Source of the DNA: Gracilibacillus orientalis
GTDB taxonomy: Bacteria > Bacillota > Bacilli > Bacillales > Amphibacillaceae
Reading direction: 5' to 3'
DNA: 64,000 nt
Assembly: GCF_900114645.1 (NCBI RefSeq)
Contig: NZ_FOTR01000001.1
Coordinates: forward strand, 62,001 to 126,000
In this document: positions 17,294 through 26,806 of the stretch, one piece after another
Layout of the letters: the number at the start of each line of letters is the position of its first letter
Position numbering within the stretch: the stretch's first letter is position 1
Translations under genes and position numbers: made by a program
The notes under the pieces: model-generated
What the model was told of the DNA's origin: nothing
Databases searched by the model: none
The model's input: only the letters and a program-made list of their open reading frames with translations

Positions 17294-18511
17294 TCACCAT
17301 AATAAATCTTCATTCTCATCCATATACATTGATGAAACGTCCATAAATAAATATAAAGAGTCAGCTAATGGATAGGAAAAAGTACGAATCCTATCACCTG
17401 TTTCAATATCGTTGTATAGATCAGAAAGAATTCCAGACTGTTCTTCTTTCATACGAATCACATTTTCAATAAAGTATGGTCGCCAACTCCAGTTTTTCCC
17501 TTTTATTGTCTCATCCCATACCCATTCCTGCTCTAGATGAATAAAGTTAACGGTTTTTTGAAACCCATCTTCATCTGTTACATAAATTCGGAAAAAAATG
17601 TGTTCCATCTGCTTTGCTAGACTATCAACCTGTTCATCTAAACTCTTATTCTTCTTCACTAGCTTCCAGTGTTCCTGAACCTGTTGATTTAATGTAGCTG
17701 TCAGCTCAAATTTAGTAGACAGTTTGGCTCTTTCTACCTTAATAAATTGTTGAATATTCTGGCGAAAACGTTCTTTCAGTACATCTTTTGCCAAAAAAGC
17801 ATCAGAAGTTTCTGTCAAAAAACTTCCTTGATAAAATCGGCCATTGTTCCTCCATGCATAATGAAAGTGATAATTAGATGAAATACCATCAAATAATAAT
17901 TCTGCTCCAAGTTTACGTGCAAACAACGCTAAGGAATAAATAATGCCGTGAAAACCATTAGAATTCGATTCACTTTGAAGTGATTGCAAGTCTACTTTTA
18001 AAATATCAGGTTCCATGAGGCTAATCCGATCTAAATTACTCGTTCCTGTTCCTAGATCATCAATGGCTACTTTAACTCCCAGTGTTTTTAAGTATTTAAA
18101 TGTATGTGTCACTAGTTCAATATCTCCGCGAAAATGATGCTCGGTAATTTCGATTACAATTTTAGAAAGATCAAGACCTTTTTCCTGATACTTCAGCAGA
18201 TGATTAAGAAATAGATCTTCCTTGTCTAAGGCAAAGTAATTAGCGTGTACATTCAAATACAAATGCTCATCCATTTCTTGCTCGATATACTGCTTTAATG
18301 CCATGTCTTGTATCTTTTGATCAATTTCCATTTTAAAATCATCCGGCACATTCGTATCATGAAAAAATGAACCTAAATGAATAACTTTGTCATCTATTTC
18401 CAACCTACCTAAAACTTCATAACCGGTTACTTCATGGCTATCGGCACTATATATCGCCTGAAAATAGGGCTTCACTTTATCTGCATGCATCATTACATCT
18501 AAAGGATCCAT
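17294..18511 (-). CDS. ykuI: YkuI-type EAL-domain c-di-GMP protein
   Basis: The 405-residue protein begins MDPLDVMMHADKVKPYFQAI and has an EAL domain (about 15-250) followed by a PAS-like YkuI_C domain (WSWRPYFIENVIRMKEEQSG, DRIRTFSYPLADSLYLF). EAL-type motifs appear as YEVLGR, VIEITEHHF and KVAIDDLGTGTSNLDR. Bacillus YkuI binds c-di-GMP but activity is doubtful, so this may be a sensor rather than a phosphodiesterase. The start used follows GAGGGG; a seven-codon longer frame lacks this. It is transcribed alone, after the glnA terminator. Confidence 0.88.
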   Translation of the reverse strand: MDPLDVMMHADKVKPYFQAIYSADSHEVTGYEVLGRLEIDDKVIHLGSFFHDTNVPDDFKMEIDQKIQDMALKQYIEQEMDEHLYLNVHANYFALDKEDLFLNHLLKYQEKGLDLSKIVIEITEHHFRGDIELVTHTFKYLKTLGVKVAIDDLGTGTSNLDRISLMEPDILKVDLQSLQSESNSNGFHGIIYSLALFARKLGAELLFDGISSNYHFHYAWRNNGRFYQGSFLTETSDAFLAKDVLKERFRQNIQQFIKVERAKLSTKFELTATLNQQVQEHWKLVKKNKSLDEQVDSLAKQMEHIFFRIYVTDEDGFQKTVNFIHLEQEWVWDETIKGKNWSWRPYFIENVIRMKEEQSGILSDLYNDIETGDRIRTFSYPLADSLYLFMDVSSMYMDENEDLLW

Positions 18512-18561
18512 CTTGATTCCCCTCTCTTTCATTAATTGTAACTGTCCATAATCGTTTAATC

Positions 18562-18604
18562 AAAAAAATAGTCTGAATCCGATTGGAATTCAGACTATTT
18601 TATA
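18562..18604 (-). terminator. terminator of glnA
   Basis: A near-perfect stem (AATAGTCTGAATTCC with GGATTCAGACTATT) is followed on the minus strand by seven T. It lies just behind the glutamine synthetase stop. Confidence 0.9.
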
Positions 18605-18610
18605 CTTCAA

Positions 18611-19981
18611 TTAGAACTTCGCTTGATATCGATCTAATTCCCATCCTGTAACGGCTATACGATAACTGTTCCACTCATCTTGTTTCAATGATAAGTATTC
18701 ATTTAACGCATAATCCCCAAGAACTTTCTTACCAATTTCACCAGCTTCTAATGCTTGAATGGATTCACCTAATGTAGTTGGTAAGTTTTCAATACCATGA
18801 TCTTCTAACTCTTCATCACTCATGCTGAAAATATCATCAACTGTTTCTTTAGGTGCTTGTAGAGATTTTTCCACTCCATCAATACCAGCCGCTGCAATAC
18901 TAGCAAAGGCATAGTATGGGTTAGCACTTGGATCTGGACAACGGATTTCAACACGAGTCCCTGCTCCACGAGTTGCCGGTATACGAACTAGTGCGGAACG
19001 GTTTGAAGCAGACCATGCGATGTAACAAGGTGCTTCATAACCTGGAACTAGACGCTTATAAGAGTTTACTAATGGATTAGTAAACGCAACAAACGATGGT
19101 ACATGGTGTAACAAACCAGCGATAAACGAGTACGCTGTTTCTGATAACTCACGAGAATCAGATTCATCATAGAATGCATTTTTCCCTGCTTTTTCATCAA
19201 ATAAAGACATGTTAACGTGCATTCCGTTACCATTCTCTCCAAATACTGGTTTAGGCATGAATGTTGCGCGTAAACCGAATTGCTGTGCAACTGTTTTAAC
19301 AACCCATTTAAATGTAGTTGCGTTATCTGCAGTTGTTAGTGCATCACCGAATTTGAAGTTGATTTCATGTTGCCCTTCCGCAACCTCGTGGTGAGATGCT
19401 TCAATGGTAAAGCCCATTTTTTTCAATGTTTTATAAACTTCTAGACGAATGCGCTCACCTAAATCGTATGGTGCAGGTTCGAAATAACCACCTTTGTCAT
19501 GTACTTGCTGAGTAGGTTGGCCATTTTCATCTGCTTCAAATAAAAAGAATTCTAACTCTGGCCCTACATTTATGGAAAAACCTTTTTCTTTCGCTTCATC
19601 TACTGTTTTTTTTAGAATGTTTCGCGGGTCTCCCTCGAATAATGATCCATCAGGGTTTGTTACGCTACATAAAAAGCGTGCTTCTGAGTAATCTTCTTCT
19701 TCTGTCCAAGGTAAAACTGCAAATGAGTTTAGATCTGGTAATAAGTATAAGTCTGATTTATTAATCGGTGTAAAACCTGTAATGGATGAACCATCGAACA
19801 TTGTTTCACCTTCTACAACATCATCTAATTGTTCTGCTGTTACTGTTACCTGTTTTAATGTACCTTCGATATCAACAAATTGTAAATGTAGTAATTCCAC
19901 ATGTTTTGTTTTGATTTCCTCTTTAATCGTTTCTAATTGTGATACAGTGTCCACTGTTTTCTCTGGAGCAATTGTTGCCAT
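18611..19981 (-). CDS. glnA: glutamine synthetase type I
   Basis: This 456-residue enzyme makes glutamine from glutamate, ammonia and ATP. Signatures are FDGSSITGFTPINKSDL near 63, the ATP-binding KPVFGENGNGMHVNMSLFDE near 241 and the glutamate-binding NRSALVRIPATRGAGTRVEIRCPD near 325-350. There is no Tyr-adenylylation site of the enteric type, as in Bacillus GSI-alpha. No glnR lies next to it, unlike the usual Bacillus glnRA arrangement, so this may be a stand-alone or second GS gene. A GlnR/TnrA-type site overlaps its leader. Confidence 0.93.
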   Translation of the reverse strand: MATIAPEKTVDTVSQLETIKEEIKTKHVELLHLQFVDIEGTLKQVTVTAEQLDDVVEGETMFDGSSITGFTPINKSDLYLLPDLNSFAVLPWTEEEDYSEARFLCSVTNPDGSLFEGDPRNILKKTVDEAKEKGFSINVGPELEFFLFEADENGQPTQQVHDKGGYFEPAPYDLGERIRLEVYKTLKKMGFTIEASHHEVAEGQHEINFKFGDALTTADNATTFKWVVKTVAQQFGLRATFMPKPVFGENGNGMHVNMSLFDEKAGKNAFYDESDSRELSETAYSFIAGLLHHVPSFVAFTNPLVNSYKRLVPGYEAPCYIAWSASNRSALVRIPATRGAGTRVEIRCPDPSANPYYAFASIAAAGIDGVEKSLQAPKETVDDIFSMSDEELEDHGIENLPTTLGESIQALEAGEIGKKVLGDYALNEYLSLKQDEWNSYRIAVTGWELDRYQAKF

Positions 19982-20001
19982 TTTTCATTTCCCCTTTTCC
20001 A

Positions 20002-20018
20002 TGTAACTTTATTTAACA
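20002..20018. promoter_or_regulatory. GlnR/TnrA-type nitrogen operator
   Basis: TGTAACTTTATTTAACA matches the GlnR/TnrA consensus TGTNA-N7-TNACA at every fixed position. It ends 20 bases upstream of the glnA start, suggesting repression when nitrogen is plentiful. Confidence 0.75.
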
Positions 20019-20217
20019 TCTATTGTTATTAACAATGCTACAATAGTCTGAAAGATAACGTCATGACTTTTGTAAGAAAATCTGACAAACTTTTTGTGCT
20101 TTCTACCCAGCTATAATTGCTCCAAATAACCGTCAAATCGCGATAAAGGACTACTTGAATATGAATAAAAAAATTTAAAAATGTAGTAGAAACGACATAT
20201 TTCTCTGACTCCCTTAC

Positions 20218-20250
20218 AAAAAATCCCGGTTCCTATCTAAGGATACCGGG
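20218..20250 (-). terminator. terminator of the YdbC-like gene
   Basis: The stem AACCCGGTATCCT/AGGAACCGGG is followed by a run of T on the minus strand, right behind the small gene's stop. Confidence 0.8.
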
Positions 20251-20258
20251 TTTAATGG

Positions 20259-20474
20259 TTATGGTTGTTTGGTAAATGTTTTTAATGCTTGCCATTCCTC
20301 TGAAGTAAGGGTGACCCCTTTTCCCATTTTTTCGTGATCTGGTGCCCAGTCACGAATATCGTATTTTGGTTCACGGTCATTCCAACTAATAAGATTTACT
20401 TCTTTTTTCCATCCTTTTGGTGATTCAGACAGGACGGCCACTTGTTCAATGATCTCATATTTAATACCTGCCAT
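20259..20474 (-). CDS. YdbC-family PC4-like protein
   Basis: This 71-residue protein (MAGIKYEIIEQVAVLSESPK, then GWKKEVNLISWNDREPKYDI) matches the YdbC family. The Lactococcus member has a PC4-like fold and binds single-stranded DNA. The whole protein is the domain; WNDREPKYDIRDW and GVTLTSEEW are the conserved blocks. A strong AGGAGG precedes the start. It is monocistronic, between a chemoreceptor terminator and glnA. Cellular role is not known. Confidence 0.8.
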   Translation of the reverse strand: MAGIKYEIIEQVAVLSESPKGWKKEVNLISWNDREPKYDIRDWAPDHEKMGKGVTLTSEEWQALKTFTKQP

Positions 20475-20621
20475 GTCAATTCCTCCTACTCTTATTCTCC
20501 ATATTCCACTACGAAGATTAGTTGTCAGTCTTGATAAATTAATAACATATGGATTTTTTCAAATGCTAGTAGTTTTCTTTGCTAAAAAATCATGTAAATA
20601 ACTACCCAAAAATTGGTCACT

Positions 20622-20675
20622 CTAAAAATATCCCTCAGTTTCTTCTACACCTATTTTATGTGAAGAAACTGAGGG
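20622..20675 (-). terminator. terminator of the chemoreceptor gene
   Basis: The 14-base stem CCCTCAGTTTCTTC/GAAGAAACTGAGGG is followed on the minus strand by ATATTTTTA. Confidence 0.8.
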
Positions 20676-20702
20676 ATTCAATGTTTTTGTGAAATTAAGC
20701 CA

Positions 20703-22439
20703 TTATGATAGTTTATATTTTTCTAACAAATCACTTAAGTCTTGATTCAATCTTGTTAAAGCTTCTGCTGAACTTGCCACATTACTAACGGCATTAATCT
20801 GTTCATCAAGGGAAGAAGTGATTTCTTCAATGGAAGCAGCTGTTTCCTCCGAAACGCTTGAAATACTTTCTACATTTTCATTCATTTTTTCCGCTTCTGT
20901 TGTAATTCCACCTATTTCTGTTTTCACTACTGTAATAGCCGTAACAACTTCTTCTACAGCACTTTTCATATCCATGAATTTCGTTTCTGTTTGTCTTACA
21001 TCATGATCTAAACCTTCAGATGACGTACGATTCTCTTCGACAGCTTGTACGGTTTTGTCTGTTTCCGAGACAATCGTTGACACAACATTTTGCACTTGAT
21101 GTGTAGCTTCTTTTGACTGTTCCGCAAGCTTACGAATTTCATCTGCTACAACAGCAAAACCTTTTCCATATTCACCTGCTCTTGCTGCTTCAATACTTGC
21201 ATTTAATGCTAGAAGATTAGTTTCTTCTGCAATATGCTCAATCGTATCCATGACTGCCGTAATATCTTGTACTTTATGATGAAGGTGACGAATATCATTT
21301 GATATTTCATTAGCTCTTTTAACGGAATTTTGGTTTGACTGTTGAAGTTTTGATACAATCTCAATCCCTTCATTTGATAATGATTCAGATTGATGCGTGA
21401 TTTGGTCCATTTTATCTGTTTGTTCTCTCATCTGATGAATAGCTTCTGTTAACTTTTCCACACGATAATGGATATCCTCTAAATCATTTGCTTGCTCTTG
21501 TGTACCTTTTGAGATTTCATTCATAGCATTGCCAACTTCTTCACTGCTAGCTGATGTTTCCTCCGAAATCGCTGATAGATCTGTTGCGGAATCTAATAAG
21601 TGATCACTAGATTGCTGCACACTTGTAACAAGATTACGTAATTCTTTAGACATTTTATTAAAGGAATGAGCTAGTATACCAATTTCATCGCTTGATTCTG
21701 GTAAATAGGATTCAGTAATATTCCCATTTGATATATTGGTCGCTTGATTTGCAACATCTTTTAATAATTTTAATTTCTTTCGAGTTAAAACATAAAACAA
21801 TATGGAACTTACTATTATAATTAAGATTGTAATGACAAAAATAACAATTTGTAATACATGTAAATTTTCATAAAGTTCATCTTGAAATACTGTAATACCA
21901 ACTGTCCAATCCCATGGTTCAAAATATCTCATATAGGCTGTTTTATCACGATAGTTGCCATCTGATTGCTCATCACTATATTCGGCAAATCTATCAGATG
22001 GATCTGCTTCTGTTCCCGCTTCTACCAAGCGTGTACGATTATTTCTGTTTAACTCATCAGCCGGCTCACCACCAATTTTGGTCGGGTGAAGCTGCAAGAT
22101 TAAATCTTGATCATAAGCAAGTACATATCCATGATCTTTATAAACAAAATTTGTCTGTGTGTAATCATACTCATTATTTTCAACAGGGCCGTTTAATATT
22201 TCTCTTGCTCTATTTTTTGCTTCTTCCTCTGTTAAAATACCTGCTTCCACTTCTTCTTCCAATAATTCCAGAACAGTGTAAGCTCCATCTGTAATTTTTT
22301 GTAATTCACTTTCCCCTGACTCTAACAGCTGACCTTTTGCTACTTCATAACTAAAAATACCAATTATAATACCCGTAACAGCTGTAATTATTGTAATCAA
22401 TGCAATTAACTTAAATGATATACTCTGAGTTTTCTTCAA
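20703..22439 (-). CDS. methyl-accepting chemotaxis protein
   Basis: The 578-residue transducer has an N-terminal membrane segment (about 10-30), an extracellular single-Cache-type domain with [20 protein letters not shown] and [10 protein letters not shown], a second membrane segment near 190-212, a HAMP linker and a long coiled signalling domain. The hairpin tip [20 protein letters not shown] near 398-417 is the CheW/CheA contact. The start codon is TTG behind AAGGGGAG. It stands alone between terminators. The ligand is unknown; such domains often sense small carboxylates or amino acids. Confidence 0.92.
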   Translation of the reverse strand: MKKTQSISFKLIALITIITAVTGIIIGIFSYEVAKGQLLESGESELQKITDGAYTVLELLEEEVEAGILTEEEAKNRAREILNGPVENNEYDYTQTNFVYKDHGYVLAYDQDLILQLHPTKIGGEPADELNRNNRTRLVEAGTEADPSDRFAEYSDEQSDGNYRDKTAYMRYFEPWDWTVGITVFQDELYENLHVLQIVIFVITILIIIVSSILFYVLTRKKLKLLKDVANQATNISNGNITESYLPESSDEIGILAHSFNKMSKELRNLVTSVQQSSDHLLDSATDLSAISEETSASSEEVGNAMNEISKGTQEQANDLEDIHYRVEKLTEAIHQMREQTDKMDQITHQSESLSNEGIEIVSKLQQSNQNSVKRANEISNDIRHLHHKVQDITAVMDTIEHIAEETNLLALNASIEAARAGEYGKGFAVVADEIRKLAEQSKEATHQVQNVVSTIVSETDKTVQAVEENRTSSEGLDHDVRQTETKFMDMKSAVEEVVTAITVVKTEIGGITTEAEKMNENVESISSVSEETAASIEEITSSLDEQINAVSNVASSAEALTRLNQDLSDLLEKYKLS

Positions 22440-22531
22440 GTTGTTCTCCCCTTCCCTCCCTTATATCGACAAAATTTTAAAAATTTCAATAAAGAAAGAA
22501 AAAGATAAAAAAACAACAAAGGATAATTATT

Positions 22532-23689
22532 TTATAACTTTTTATTTAAATAGATAAATATAAATAAAATTAGAAGCACAAAAATGGAAAGCAATGTAAA
22601 CATTTGTGAAAAACCTATATACTTAATTATCATACCTAAAATAAGTGAACCTAAAGCAATACCAGTATCATATAACGTATAAAATGTTGCGGTAGCATGT
22701 CCGCTACGATTCATTTTTACTTTTGAAACTGCTAATGATAAGAAAAATGGTAATAATGACCCATAGCCGACTCCAATCACACCGGCAGCAATTAAAAAGG
22801 CTACTGCATGGCTAGAAAAGCTTAATATCACTAATCCGAGAGAAAATAAAATCATACATGGAATAATTACGGGTTTTGCCCCTCTAAGATCAAATTGTTT
22901 GCCTAAAAATGGCCTTGAAATAAGCATTGTTACAGCAAACACCACAAAGAAATATCCTGACACATGATCAAGTCCCCTTGCGTTCGCATATACGGAAATA
23001 AACGAGACAATACTGGAATAAGCAAATGCAACTAATAATCCAATGAATGAAATCGATAATACTTCTTTCTCCAGCAATTCTTTCCACTTAAATGGAGATC
23101 CTTTTGATTTATCAGTATTCTTTACATCCTTTGTTTGAACAAAAAAGATAGAGACCACACTTAAAATGGTAAACAGATTAAGAATGATAAACAAGTTCGT
23201 ATAGGAAGTGAACTGAATAATACTTAATCCTAAAAAAGGTCCTAATACAATTGCTAAATTCATGGACATGGTAAAGTAGCCAAGTCCTTCACCTCTCTTT
23301 TTAGCCGGTATGATATCAGCTGCCATCGCATTTGTCGCTGTTGTTAAAATCGCAAAAGAAAAACCATGTATAAAACGAAGTAGTAGCATTGCGAGATAGG
23401 AATCGATAAATAAATAAAAAATCATGGTAATCGCAAAAAGAATACTACTGATTAATAGCACATTACGTTTTCCATATCTAGTAAGAATATTACCTGCAAA
23501 TGGTCTTAATAATATCGCGGCTAATAACATGACTGTAACGACTAGACCACCTTGAGCTTCAGATCCACCCCACTCATCTATTACGTACAATGGTAATGTC
23601 GTTAATAATGTATAAAAACTGATGAAAACAAATAAATTGACTACTGCTATACTGATAAAATTCCTCGTCCATATTTTTGACTCTGACAT
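22532..23689 (-). CDS. MFS transporter (drug-efflux-like)
   Basis: The 385-residue protein has about twelve membrane segments and the MFS loop motifs (GKRNVLLISS near 73, PAKKRGEGLGYFTMSMNLAIVLGPFLG near 128-154). It is a proton-driven exporter of the kind paired with MarR regulators. Its start lies two bases beyond the stop of the marR-like gene, so they form one operon. Substrate unknown; multidrug or organic-compound efflux is inferred from the regulator. Confidence 0.85.
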   Translation of the reverse strand: MSESKIWTRNFISIAVVNLFVFISFYTLLTTLPLYVIDEWGGSEAQGGLVVTVMLLAAILLRPFAGNILTRYGKRNVLLISSILFAITMIFYLFIDSYLAMLLLRFIHGFSFAILTTATNAMAADIIPAKKRGEGLGYFTMSMNLAIVLGPFLGLSIIQFTSYTNLFIILNLFTILSVVSIFFVQTKDVKNTDKSKGSPFKWKELLEKEVLSISFIGLLVAFAYSSIVSFISVYANARGLDHVSGYFFVVFAVTMLISRPFLGKQFDLRGAKPVIIPCMILFSLGLVILSFSSHAVAFLIAAGVIGVGYGSLLPFFLSLAVSKVKMNRSGHATATFYTLYDTGIALGSLILGMIIKYIGFSQMFTLLSIFVLLILFIFIYLNKKL

Positions 23690-23691
23690 AT

Positions 23692-24108
23692 TTATTCATC
23701 TCTTTCTATTGATAGTTTTTCTAAAAGTTGTTGTAAAGCTATTTTTTCCTGTTTCGAAAGTTGATTGAGAAACATTTCTTCTGTTTGTTTCACCGCCTCG
23801 ATAATATCCAGATAGGTTGATTCCGCTTTTTCAGTTAATGTGACAACTCGTTCTCGTTTGTCCGTTCCTACTTTCCTTTCAATCCATCCGTTTTTTTCCA
23901 ATCTCACTAATGTTCTGGTAATAGTCGGTGCTTCAACCTTAAGATATTGCCATATTTCGGTTTGTGTCATTTTTCCTTTTTGATAAAGGGTGTAGAGGAT
24001 TGTCCATTGGGAATGAAACAGTCCAAACTTTTTTAATGTTATATTTAATTCATTTTGAAACAACCGTAATTTTTGATTATATAAGTGCAGCAAATGACTG
24101 GTATCCAT
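23692..24108 (-). CDS. MarR-family repressor
   Basis: The 138-residue protein is a winged-helix MarR regulator. The recognition region is KMTQTEIWQYLKVEAPTITRTLVRLEKNGWIERKV near 50-84, followed by the wing KRERVVTLTEKAE. It heads a two-gene operon with an MFS exporter. A perfect 20-base palindrome lies 21 bases upstream and is the obvious operator. It probably releases DNA on binding an exported compound. Confidence 0.9.
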   Translation of the reverse strand: MDTSHLLHLYNQKLRLFQNELNITLKKFGLFHSQWTILYTLYQKGKMTQTEIWQYLKVEAPTITRTLVRLEKNGWIERKVGTDKRERVVTLTEKAESTYLDIIEAVKQTEEMFLNQLSKQEKIALQQLLEKLSIERDE

Positions 24109-24129
24109 GCTCTTACTCCCTTCCGAATA

Positions 24130-24149
24130 TTATTTACCTAGGTAAATAA
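24130..24149. promoter_or_regulatory. MarR operator palindrome
   Basis: TTATTTACCTAGGTAAATAA is a perfect 20-base palindrome just upstream of the marR-like start. Such sites are typical of MarR dimers; its use here is inferred. Confidence 0.75.
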
Positions 24150-24189
24150 ACAACTATACAATTGTAGTGTATTTTCAAGCAAAAGTAAA

Positions 24190-24214
24190 GAAGCAGCCGG
24201 TAACCGACTACTTC
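24190..24214 (-). terminator. terminator overlapping the symporter stop codon
   Basis: An 11-bp stem with G-U pairs (GAAGTAGTCGG/CCGGCTGCTTC, loop TTA) begins within the last codons of the symporter gene and is followed by TTTACTTTTG. Confidence 0.65.
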
Positions 24215-25677
24215 TTGTGTTTCATGCGTTCTTTTACATAATCAATGAATTCATTTGCTTTTTGTTCAGGTGGTTGAGTTGTTACACTAACCACGATAAA
24301 TAGAGCAGTAGACACTACAATCCCCCATATACCGGACTTCAAACCAAGTAATAATCCACCTGTTGCTTCAATGTAAATCACTAGAATACTACTGGTTGTA
24401 ACACTAATGATTACTCCAGCTGCTGTACCTCTCTTCCAGAAGAATGTCCCAATTATAGCCGGAACGACTACAATTAATCCGGCAGAAGAAGCAACAGAAA
24501 GTACAGCAATTAAGTCGAGCTCTAATTGAGCAAATAAAAATGCTAATACGGCAATTACCGGGATAACAATTTTACCGATTAATAATTGCTTGCGATCGTC
24601 CGCTCCCCCTTTTACATGACGATACACATCTCGTGAAAATAAGGATGATAATGTTAATAAAATCGAGTCAATCGTTGAAATGGCAGCGGCCATTATCCCT
24701 ACCATAACAATCACACCTAAAATCGGTGGAACGACATCAGAAGATAATAACATCGGAGTTGCTAAATCAGCATTTTCTAAGCCTGGAAACAAAATTGATG
24801 CTGAAAAACCCCATACAACAGATACGACTGTATAAATAAGACCAAAAACTAAAAAACCTAATAACATATGACGCAGACTTTTTAACGAAGCAGGCATAAA
24901 TAGTCGCTGGCTTACTTGTGGATTGGAAATACTGAAGAAAAACCATGGTATCGTCAATCCTAAAAATGTCCAGAAATTAAAAAATCCGTTACCTGGCACT
25001 GCTAAAGCCTGTGGATCATTTGCTTCAATTGATGCAAAAAAACCACTCACCCCACCTAGACTATTAACAATCAGAATCACGACTATTGTAGAGGTAATGA
25101 TCATGATTAGTGATTGTAAGGAATCAGTCCATACCACTGAACGAATCCCGGCAATGTAAGAGAAGATAAGTGCTAATACTGTTGCAATAATAACACCTGT
25201 TGTATATGGGATCGCATCATTCGTAACTCCCTGAAGCAAATATCCTATTCCTGTTAACTGAACAGCACTGTACGGAATTAAAAATAAACTACTTGCAACT
25301 GCCGCAACTACTGCCACTCCTTTATTTTGATAGCGATCACCTAACATTTCCGAAGGTGTAACGTAACCATACTTCTTACCAACTAACCAAAAGCGCGGAC
25401 CAAATATCGCAACAAGGGAAACCCCCATAAAATAAATAATTTCAAATCCTAATGCACCGACACCGCCATTGTACGTAAGTCCGGCTAGTCCGACTAACAT
25501 AAAAGCACTATAGGTTGTGGCACTATAACTTAAAGCAGATACAAAACCATTTAATTTTCTTTCACCTAAAAAATATCCAGACATACTGTTTTGTCTGCCA
25601 TTTCTTGATAAATAAGCAATTATTAGAGCAATAACAATATAGATAGCGATGGTTGACCAAACTAACGTTGTACTCAT
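24208..25677 (-). CDS. yhjB: sodium:solute symporter, YhjB type
   Basis: The 489-residue protein is an SSS-family transporter with about 13 membrane segments. Typical blocks are SATTYSAFMLVGLAGLTYNGG near 51-71, the GYVTPSEMLGDRY loop and AAISTIDSILLTLSSLFSRD near 331-350. It matches Bacillus YhjB in length and in its pairing with a small YhjC-like membrane protein. It probably imports a small organic acid or metabolite with Na+; the substrate is unknown. Confidence 0.85.
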   Translation of the reverse strand: MSTTLVWSTIAIYIVIALIIAYLSRNGRQNSMSGYFLGERKLNGFVSALSYSATTYSAFMLVGLAGLTYNGGVGALGFEIIYFMGVSLVAIFGPRFWLVGKKYGYVTPSEMLGDRYQNKGVAVVAAVASSLFLIPYSAVQLTGIGYLLQGVTNDAIPYTTGVIIATVLALIFSYIAGIRSVVWTDSLQSLIMIITSTIVVILIVNSLGGVSGFFASIEANDPQALAVPGNGFFNFWTFLGLTIPWFFFSISNPQVSQRLFMPASLKSLRHMLLGFLVFGLIYTVVSVVWGFSASILFPGLENADLATPMLLSSDVVPPILGVIVMVGIMAAAISTIDSILLTLSSLFSRDVYRHVKGGADDRKQLLIGKIVIPVIAVLAFLFAQLELDLIAVLSVASSAGLIVVVPAIIGTFFWKRGTAAGVIISVTTSSILVIYIEATGGLLLGLKSGIWGIVVSTALFIVVSVTTQPPEQKANEFIDYVKERMKHKK

Positions 25678-25871
25678 TCCTCATCACTCCAATCAGTCGT
25701 TAAAAAGAAATTCGCCACAAAGGTAATGATAGCTAATATCGACCAGATCAAAAAGCTGCCATACCATTTGGTTACATCGCTGAGGAATGCGTAAGGAATC
25801 ACATAACCGAGAATAACAATGATTAAAATAATAAGTCCCCAAAATTTTTCTTTTTGATTCACTTCTCTCAC
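25674..25871 (-). CDS. yhjC: small membrane partner of the symporter, YhjC type
   Basis: The 65-residue protein has two membrane segments (WGLIILIIVILGYVIPYAFL and SFLIWSILAIITFVANFFL). It overlaps the symporter gene by four bases (ATGA), which implies coupled translation. The same pairing occurs in Bacillus (yhjC-yhjB) and in the yhdT-panF genes of enterics. It probably assists assembly or activity of the symporter. Confidence 0.82.
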   Translation of the reverse strand: MREVNQKEKFWGLIILIIVILGYVIPYAFLSDVTKWYGSFLIWSILAIITFVANFFLTTDWSDEE

Positions 25872-25974
25872 CTATCCTTTCATGTCATGATTCTTATTAT
25901 ACAGATAATCATACATCTGTAAAGACACCTGTTAATCATCAGATATGTAATGCCACTATCTTACTTATAAGAAA

Positions 25975-26490
25975 AATGGGAAAGCCCATCCGGTCCTTAT
26001 CTTTAACCAGATGGTGTGCGCTAACTCCATGTAGTGATGTTGACATGTTTATCACGGTGCTAACCCCGCTTCGGCTGCCCACTCCCCCTTTCCGTGGGAT
26101 TTTTCCCGCAGCTAACTTTTTCGCGCCCAAAACCGCTCGAAAAGTGGATCTTCAGGAAAAACGAGTCCCACTGGAGTTGAAGTGGGCGGCCTACGCTGAA
26201 TCATGCTCTACAACATGTGTGAGACCTAGAAGCTTGGGTTATTATCCCTGTGGAAGTGCAAAGCTATGGCGTTGAAAATCACTAATAATGGTTATAAAAA
26301 CAATATGCTTTTTCTGATATTCGTTGTAGAAAAAGCTATAGTGGAGGCCGACCGTTTCGACTCCTGAGGGATTAGCATGATCTGAAGATCCACTTTTGCA
26401 GGAGCGACTTCCTCCTGCAAAAGTTAGCTGAAGAACATGCCCCTAGGAAAGCGAAAAGGTCAGCCGCAGCGGTCGGCTTGCACAAACTAT
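25975..26490. repeat. pair of inverted interspersed repeat elements
   Basis: This tract is richer in GC than its surroundings. The right copy (26341-26480) is bounded by GCCGACCG and CGGTCGGC. It contains ctgaagatccactttt, a perfect 11-bp hairpin (TTTTGCAGGAG/CTCCTGCAAAA), agttagctgaag and gcccctaggaaagcgaa. The left copy (about 25975-26160) carries the same landmarks on the other strand: ctgaagatccactttt, agttagctg and cccacggaaag. Both resemble the mobile intergenic repeats common in halotolerant Bacillaceae. No protein is encoded. Confidence 0.7.
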
Positions 26491-26590
26491 CTTTCAAAAT
26501 GACAAACAGGCGAAGTACACATCTTACTCCATCTACTTTTTTTCATAACATGTTTTGCATCAAGCTTTACCTATCTTATTTGCCTATAAA

Positions 26591-26745
26591 GTGAGACTAT
26601 GATCAGTGGGGGTTTTGATCCCCACTGATCATTAGCGAAACTTATCAGGATGTTAGTGTCTGTTATTCCCACACTTAGCTTCCTTGTGTTACTTGAAGCT
26701 TTAAGTGGGGTCGTACAAACACCGTGATAAAATTTGTGATACCAA
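26591..26745. repeat. dispersed intergenic repeat, copy 2, with hairpin
   Basis: A perfect 11-bp hairpin GATCAGTGGGG/CCCCACTGATC (26601-26630) is followed by a segment from 26678 that repeats the sequence at the start of the window (gcttccttgtgttacttgaa ... agtggggt ... caccgtgataaaa). It is a second, longer member of the same dispersed family. It lies in the gene-free 0.93 kb between the yhjC-like and BCCT genes. Confidence 0.65.
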
Positions 26746-26770
26746 TGGTTATATACTTTTTTTACTTGTA

Positions 26771-26802
26771 AAAAATACGATCAGCATCAATAGCTGATCG
26801 TA
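26771..26802 (-). terminator. terminator of the BCCT transporter gene
   Basis: TACGATCAGC/GCTGATCGTA with a 7-base loop is followed by TTTTTT on the minus strand, a few bases beyond the stop. Confidence 0.9.
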
Positions 26803-26806
26803 ACTT

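Noticed and set aside
25939-26275. Two overlapping open frames of 63 and 99 codons in the GC-richer tract
   Set aside because: They lie wholly inside the inverted interspersed repeats, overlap on opposite strands and lack ribosome sites.
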